This document shows positions 6,239-9,009 of a DNA stretch of 9,009 nt, one piece after another; position 1 is the stretch's first letter, and every line of letters begins with the position of its first letter. This DNA comes from Patescibacteria group bacterium (GTDB taxonomy: Bacteria > Patescibacteriota > Gracilibacteria > UM-FILTER-43-11): positions 1 to 9,009 of the forward strand of contig JAHIYT010000169.1 in assembly GCA_018814945.1 (NCBI GenBank), written 5' to 3'. A program made the translations under genes and the position numbers. Under the pieces are notes generated by a model that was given only the letters and a program-made list of their open reading frames with translations, searched no databases and was not told the origin of the DNA.

Positions 6239-6661
6239 TTAGCTTAGGCTATTTAAGTAATTCTGCAAGATGATCTGTGCAGAGAGCGCATCTCTTTTTC
6301 CTTTCTGATCTTTCACTTTGATCTTTTGAATACTAAGAGCTTTGGTTGCGTATTCGGTACTTAATCTTTCATCAAAGAAGTCTATTTCGATGCCTGGGAG
6401 CTTGTTCTTCAGCTTATCGAAGAATTTCTGAGTCTTCTTTGCTCTTTCACCAAAAGTTCCATCCATGTGGATAGGAAGGCCTAGGATAATTTTTGATATT
6501 TGTTCTTCTTCACAGATTTTTCCGAGAATTTTAATTAGACTGGCGTCAGTTTCATATTCTATGAAATCACGAGGAAAAGAAATCTCCTTATCAAAATCAG
6601 AAACAGCGATACCAACGCGCCTGTCTCCGTAATCTATTCCTAAGTATTTTCCTTTAGACAT
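6239..6661 (-). CDS. ruvX: RuvX / YqgF, putative pre-16S rRNA nuclease
   Basis: This 140-residue protein is a standard-length YqgF protein with a RuvC/RNase H fold. LGIDYGDRRVGIAVSD (7-22) carries the first acid D10; ILGLPIHMDGTFGERA (59-74) is the second block; FFDERLST (95-102) carries E98; and KRDALSAQIILQNYL (122-136) carries D124. These acids fit the metal-binding active site. The E. coli protein processes the 5' end of 16S rRNA; a Holliday junction role has also been proposed. It lies 71 bases downstream of rpsT on the same strand with no promoter I can see between them, so it is probably co-transcribed with that ribosomal protein gene. The ATG at 6661 has no Shine-Dalgarno. Confidence 0.95.
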   Translation of the reverse strand: MSKGKYLGIDYGDRRVGIAVSDFDKEISFPRDFIEYETDASLIKILGKICEEEQISKIILGLPIHMDGTFGERAKKTQKFFDKLKNKLPGIEIDFFDERLSTEYATKALSIQKIKVKDQKGKRDALSAQIILQNYLNSLS

Positions 6662-6673
6662 AAATTGATAGTT

Positions 6674-6735
6674 GTTAGTCGCTCGTCTTTTGTCGTTTGA
6701 GACTCCAAGGGCTAACGACTAAGGACTAAAGACTA
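6674..6735. repeat. Period-7 GACTAA array between rpsT and ruvX
   Basis: Three adjacent heptamers TAACGAC (6713), TAAGGAC (6720) and TAAAGAC (6727) end in the rpsT TAG stop (6733-6735 on the minus strand). Facing them, GTTAGTCG at 6674 starts a looser 7-step series that includes CTCGTCT and TTTGTCG. TTAGTCG (6675-6681) is an exact inverted copy of CGACTAA (6716-6722), so the region can form a stem in the rpsT-ruvX transcript. No T-run follows it. Confidence 0.7.
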
Positions 6736-7077
6736 TTTCTTCTCAGCTTTTTCCTCTTTTTTTGTAACCTTCTTAGCTGACTTCTTCTCAACTTTTTCAG
6801 TTTTAGGCTTGCTTTCACCCATTGAATTTAATGCCTTTTGGATTCTTGATTTTTTGTGAGCTGCATTATTCTTGTGAATAAGATTCTTTTTTGCAGCAGT
6901 ATCTATGGCTTTAACAACTTTAGATTGAATTTTAGTAGCTTTGTCAGCTTCACCTTTTTTTATGTATTCTAAAATCAATTTTATAAGCGATTTCATGTCA
7001 CTAGAGTAGTGCTTATTGCGAGCATACTTAGCTCTGCTTTGTTTCATTCTCTTGATTACTTGCTTGGTTATCGGCAT
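6733..7077 (-). CDS. rpsT: 30S ribosomal protein S20
   Basis: This 114-residue protein is S20, a helical bundle protein binding 16S rRNA. Residues 1-87 match the family: basic N-terminus (ITKQVIKRMKQSRAKYARNKHY), the central helices (SLIKLILEYIKKGEADKATK) and AAKKNLIHKNNAAHKKSRI (61-79). Residues about 88-114 are an added low-complexity tail of K, E, T and A; E. coli S20 ends at about 87 residues. Such charged tails occur on ribosomal proteins in some reduced lineages. A good promoter lies just after the LCP gene's stop, giving a leader of about 79 bases made almost wholly of a period-7 array with a 10-bp hairpin. E. coli S20 represses its own translation; whether this leader does something similar is unknown. 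The TAG stop is inside the next array. Confidence 0.95.
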   Translation of the reverse strand: MPITKQVIKRMKQSRAKYARNKHYSSDMKSLIKLILEYIKKGEADKATKIQSKVVKAIDTAAKKNLIHKNNAAHKKSRIQKALNSMGESKPKTEKVEKKSAKKVTKKEEKAEKK

Positions 7078-7084
7078 TTCTTCG

Positions 7085-7147
7085 AATTTTAAATTTTAAA
7101 TTTTAAATTTTCAAACCTTTGAAAATTGTAAATTGATAATTGTAAAT
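7085..7147. repeat. Period-7 AATTTTA/TGTAAAT array in the rpsT leader
   Basis: Nine consecutive heptamers fit a strict 7-base step. Three AATTTTA and one AATTTTC are followed by AAACCTT and TGAAAAT, then TGTAAAT, TGATAAT and TGTAAAT again. The array fills nearly all of the space between the predicted rpsT transcription start (near 7156) and the rpsT ATG at 7077. AT-rich sequence makes some repetition likely by chance, but keeping phase over nine units is striking. Confidence 0.75.
7106..7127 (-). other. Perfect 10-bp hairpin in the rpsT leader
   Basis: AATTTTCAAA (7106-7115) and TTTGAAAATT (7118-7127) are perfect inverted repeats separated by CC on the plus strand (GG on the minus strand). 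The stem would form in the rpsT mRNA leader about 28 bases before the start codon. It is AT-rich and lies within the heptamer array. A role as terminator of the upstream LCP gene is less likely because the rpsT promoter lies before it and no clean T-run follows. Confidence 0.55.
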
Positions 7148-7162
7148 TGCTTTAGCTGGGGT

Positions 7163-7191
7163 ATTTTAAGGGAAAAAAATGAGTTTGGCAA
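7163..7191 (-). promoter_or_regulatory. rpsT (and ruvX) promoter
   Basis: On the minus strand TTGCCA (7186-7191, 5 of 6) is followed after 17 bases by TAAAAT (7163-7168, 5 of 6). The -35 begins one base after the LCP gene stop. The -10 and adjoining spacer form TTTTTTCCCTTAAAAT (7163-7178), the same 16-mer seen upstream of tRNA-Leu. Confidence 0.65.
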
Positions 7192-7192
7192 G

Positions 7193-8638
7193 TTATTTTA
7201 CAAGAAAAACATCATAGTCTTCCCCTAGAATGATTGTAAGGTTTGCATTATAACCTGCATCAAGTGAATCACCAGGAAGTGATTCCGCCTTCATAAAGCC
7301 GTTTAATACATCTAGAGTGGATTGATATTTAGCGGTTATAACACTGTTTTTATCCTCTTCCCATTCGTAATAAAAAATTACACTTTTATCGATATATTTC
7401 TTTTCACCGTCTTTATCATAGTAATTATCCACACCTACAATATTGAATCCGAACCTGTTTAGCTGATAGGCCGCATTTCTTGCAATTCCGGAATACTTAG
7501 TGGCATTTAAAATTTCTATGCGTGACAGCTCCCCCCAAAGGGCTTCTCTTTTATTAAAGATTAAATCCGCATATTTATGGATTAACTCCAAACTATCTCC
7601 AAATGGAATAAGGACAAATAATCCATCATAAAGTTCTTGTTCTGGAGTATAAAGAAACCCTCCGTCTTGACCTGGATCATCGTGCATCACTTTTGTAACT
7701 AGGTGGCTTCTATCGAATTGCTGACCAAATCCAGCCAGAGCTATTAGTTCACCGAGAGAAAGATCTGTGTTCATGTTTTTACTAACAGCACTGTAAATAT
7801 TTTTGAGTTTACTAGGGCTGGTTAGAATATCTTTAGAAAGAGCTTTTTCTCGTATTGCCTCGAGAACTTGTTGCTGGCGAGCTGCTCTGTCGAAATCTGA
7901 GGTGGTTTTGCGACTTCTAACAAATTTAAGAGCTGTTTCTCCGTCCATCTCCTGAACACCCTTCTCTACCTCAAACAGTGTGTATCCATCATCTGTTTCA
8001 TTCGGGTAATAGGGGTCATAAATACTATCTTTTACATCGACCGTAATACCGTCTAAACTATCGACAACTTCTACAAAGGCATTAAAGTTAACCCTTGCGT
8101 AATATTGAATATCTAAATTAGCTATCTCCCCTGCAACTGTCTTAAATAATTCATATCTTGCTTCTTCATCCATTTGATTCTTGTGATTTCTATAAATCTC
8201 GTTGATTTTACTTTTCCAAATAACACTTTCAGAATCTACATAATAATCACGTGGGATTGAAAGAAGAGACACGGCATTTTTTTCATAATCTATGCTGGCC
8301 ACCATTATGGTGTCGATTAGGTCTGCACCATCTCGAACATGCCCACCGTCCCCGAGAAGCAGAACATTTGTGTAGCCATTTTCATCTTTTTCCAGATCTG
8401 AACCAATTGTGTATAGTAAATTTTTTGGATCAAAACCAGTAACGAAATGATAGGCCGCTAGCATTACTTTGCTAACGACAAAAATCCCGATTATAACCAA
8501 AATAGCCCCCCAAATATAACTTCGTTGTTTTGGAGTGGTTCTGGATAGTAATCTCCAAATTCCAGAACAGATATTTTTAAGGATCTTAAATGGTTTTATA
8601 GGGGGCCGTTTACGAATTTGACGGGTTTTAAAAGCCAT
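7193..8638 (-). CDS. LCP-family (LytR-CpsA-Psr) cell-wall glycopolymer ligase with LytR_C domain
   Basis: This 481-residue protein has a basic cytoplasmic N-terminus (1-40), one membrane helix (about 42-64) and an extracellular LCP domain (about 90-265). LCP landmarks are LLLGDG (93-98), DT (109-110), SIPRDYYV (127-134), KINEIY (144-149), FVRSR (239-243) and DFDRAARQQQ (248-257). The last two supply the conserved arginines R241, R243, R251 and R254. A C-terminal LytR_C domain follows (about 372-475), with IEILNAT (374-380), GIARNAAYQLNRFGF and NLTIILGEDY. LCP enzymes move lipid-linked glycopolymers onto peptidoglycan or surface proteins, so this cell probably has a decorated wall. The usual arginine just before the DT acid is replaced (L107 in DLIDT), which may be lineage-typical. 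A promoter and a 7-bp inverted repeat lie upstream, and a terminator separates it from rplL. Confidence 0.93.
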   Translation of the reverse strand: MAFKTRQIRKRPPIKPFKILKNICSGIWRLLSRTTPKQRSYIWGAILVIIGIFVVSKVMLAAYHFVTGFDPKNLLYTIGSDLEKDENGYTNVLLLGDGGHVRDGADLIDTIMVASIDYEKNAVSLLSIPRDYYVDSESVIWKSKINEIYRNHKNQMDEEARYELFKTVAGEIANLDIQYYARVNFNAFVEVVDSLDGITVDVKDSIYDPYYPNETDDGYTLFEVEKGVQEMDGETALKFVRSRKTTSDFDRAARQQQVLEAIREKALSKDILTSPSKLKNIYSAVSKNMNTDLSLGELIALAGFGQQFDRSHLVTKVMHDDPGQDGGFLYTPEQELYDGLFVLIPFGDSLELIHKYADLIFNKREALWGELSRIEILNATKYSGIARNAAYQLNRFGFNIVGVDNYYDKDGEKKYIDKSVIFYYEWEEDKNSVITAKYQSTLDVLNGFMKAESLPGDSLDAGYNANLTIILGEDYDVFLVK

Positions 8639-8659
8639 TTAGTAAGATTTAGTTTTTGT

Positions 8660-8694
8660 AGGTTACCTGAAAGAATTTATCACTTTTGTAACCT
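8660..8694. promoter_or_regulatory. Inverted repeat around the LCP gene promoter, possible operator
   Basis: AGGTTAC (8660-8666) and GTAACCT (8688-8694) are perfect 7-bp inverted arms with a 21-base gap. One arm falls between the predicted -35 and -10 and the other at about the transcription start. The arms lie 28 bases apart, not far from three helical turns, so a regulator binding both is possible. No regulator gene is in view, and 7-bp arms could be chance. Confidence 0.35.
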
Positions 8695-8703
8695 CTAGGT
8701 CAA
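8676..8703 (-). promoter_or_regulatory. LCP gene promoter
   Basis: On the minus strand TTGACC (8698-8703, 5 of 6) is followed after 16 bases by GATAAA (8676-8681, 4 of 6). Transcription would start near 8669, giving a leader of about 30 bases before the ATG at 8638. It lies immediately after the rplL terminator hairpin, as expected for a new transcription unit. Confidence 0.5.
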
Positions 8704-8712
8704 ATAAATACA

Positions 8713-8745
8713 CCAAACCCACCCGACTAAGTCGAATGGGCTTGG
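8713..8745 (-). terminator. Hairpin terminator downstream of rplL
   Basis: A 15-bp stem (8713-8727 with 8731-8745) closes a 3-base loop; all pairs are Watson-Crick or G-U when read on the minus strand. It begins 17 bases after the rplL TAA. The following minus-strand sequence TGTATTTATTTG is T-rich but not a pure run, so termination may be partial. The stem separates the ribosomal transcript from the LCP gene promoter. Confidence 0.75.
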
Positions 8746-8762
8746 TTAGTATTCACAAATAA

Positions 8763-9009
8763 TTATTTCAACTCAACAGTAGCACCAGCTTCTTCAAGTT
8801 GAGCTTTGATCTTTTCAGCTTCGTCTTTTGCAACTCCTTCTTTAACTGGTTTTGGAGCAGCATCCACAAGATCTTTAGCCTCTTTAAGGCCAAGACCAGT
8901 GATTTCACGTACTGCTTTAATGACAGAAATCTTTTGCCCACCGGCAGCAGACAGTACAACATCGAAACTGTCTTTTTCTTCAGCGACAGCAGCACCGCCA
9001 GCAGCAGCA
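8763..9009 (-). CDS. rplL: 50S ribosomal protein L7/L12, C-terminal part (runs off right edge)
   Basis: The minus-strand frame ending in TAA at 8763-8765 is open to the right edge and gives 81 residues. An Ala/Gly-rich hinge ([11 protein letters not shown]) is followed by the conserved L7/L12 C-terminal domain: [42 protein letters not shown] and the end GATVELK. This domain recruits and activates translation GTPases (EF-Tu, EF-G). Only the N-terminal dimerisation domain is missing, beyond the window. In most bacteria rplJ (L10) lies just upstream, so it is expected to the right. A hairpin terminator follows the stop. Confidence 0.96.
   Translation of the reverse strand, partial: AAAGGAAVAEEKDSFDVVLSAAGGQKISVIKAVREITGLGLKEAKDLVDAAPKPVKEGVAKDEAEKIKAQLEEAGATVELK

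Noticed and set aside
6132..7147. CRISPR-like repeats
   Set aside because: Units are 7 bases, tandem with no spacers, and each gap has a different word.
199..8442. Several open frames of about 60-70 codons opposite the main genes (for example 2014-2199 and 2448-2651 minus, 5595-5786 and 5941-6126 minus, 8251-8442 plus)
   Set aside because: All lie wholly inside strongly recognised genes, have no recognisable motifs and look like antisense shadows.
8768..8995. Separate small leucine/lysine-rich protein on the minus strand
   Set aside because: It is an out-of-frame reading of rplL; the neighbouring minus-strand frame gives an unmistakable L7/L12 C-terminal domain ending at 8763.

Overview
The window looks like chromosomal DNA from a Candidate Phyla Radiation (Patescibacteria) bacterium; this is an inference from gene content and style, not a database match. 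The DNA is AT-rich and genes are tightly packed, with two TAATG stop/start overlaps. None of the visible starts has a convincing Shine-Dalgarno sequence. Core genes (tRNA-Leu, RadA, TatD, NadE, RuvX, S20, L7/L12) sit beside a standalone S23-type four-helix-bundle gene and an LCP cell-wall ligase with a LytR_C domain. Every gene reads cleanly with the standard code, and nadE ends in TGA, so the TGA=Gly code of Gracilibacteria/Absconditabacteria is not needed.

Left part (1-2657): the 5' half of a tRNA-Leu(UAG) gene leaves the window on the minus strand. Divergent from it is a plus-strand cluster of three genes. These encode a membrane-anchored GyrI-like protein that resembles the lumen-anchored/cytosolic domain of eukaryotic TEX264, a secreted or exported beta-solenoid with a multi-pass membrane tail, and a TatD nuclease coupled by a 1-base overlap.

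Middle (2654-6241): a four-helix-bundle gene (minus) lies between tatD and radA. It is bounded by oppositely oriented arrays built on TTAGCT, and these arrays contain the stop codons of tatD, the cassette gene and radA. radA (minus) and an SPFH/prohibitin-like gene (plus) are divergent. Their predicted -35 elements overlap on opposite strands, and the radA leader holds a large GC-rich hairpin. The SPFH gene overlaps nadE by one base.

Right part (6239-9009): on the minus strand, reading right to left, come the 3' part of rplL, a hairpin terminator, the LCP/LytR gene, rpsT with its own promoter, and ruvX. Three gaps here (nadE/ruvX, ruvX/rpsT, rpsT/LCP gene) hold degenerate period-7 arrays, each built from a different word.

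The most interesting signals are the period-7 and period-9/9/8 arrays at gene ends, the TEX264-like GyrI protein beside a solenoid membrane protein, the radA leader hairpin with overlapping divergent promoters, and an exact 16-base element shared by the tRNA-Leu and rpsT promoter regions. I found no CRISPR array, transposase, phage gene, toxin-antitoxin pair or defence system.
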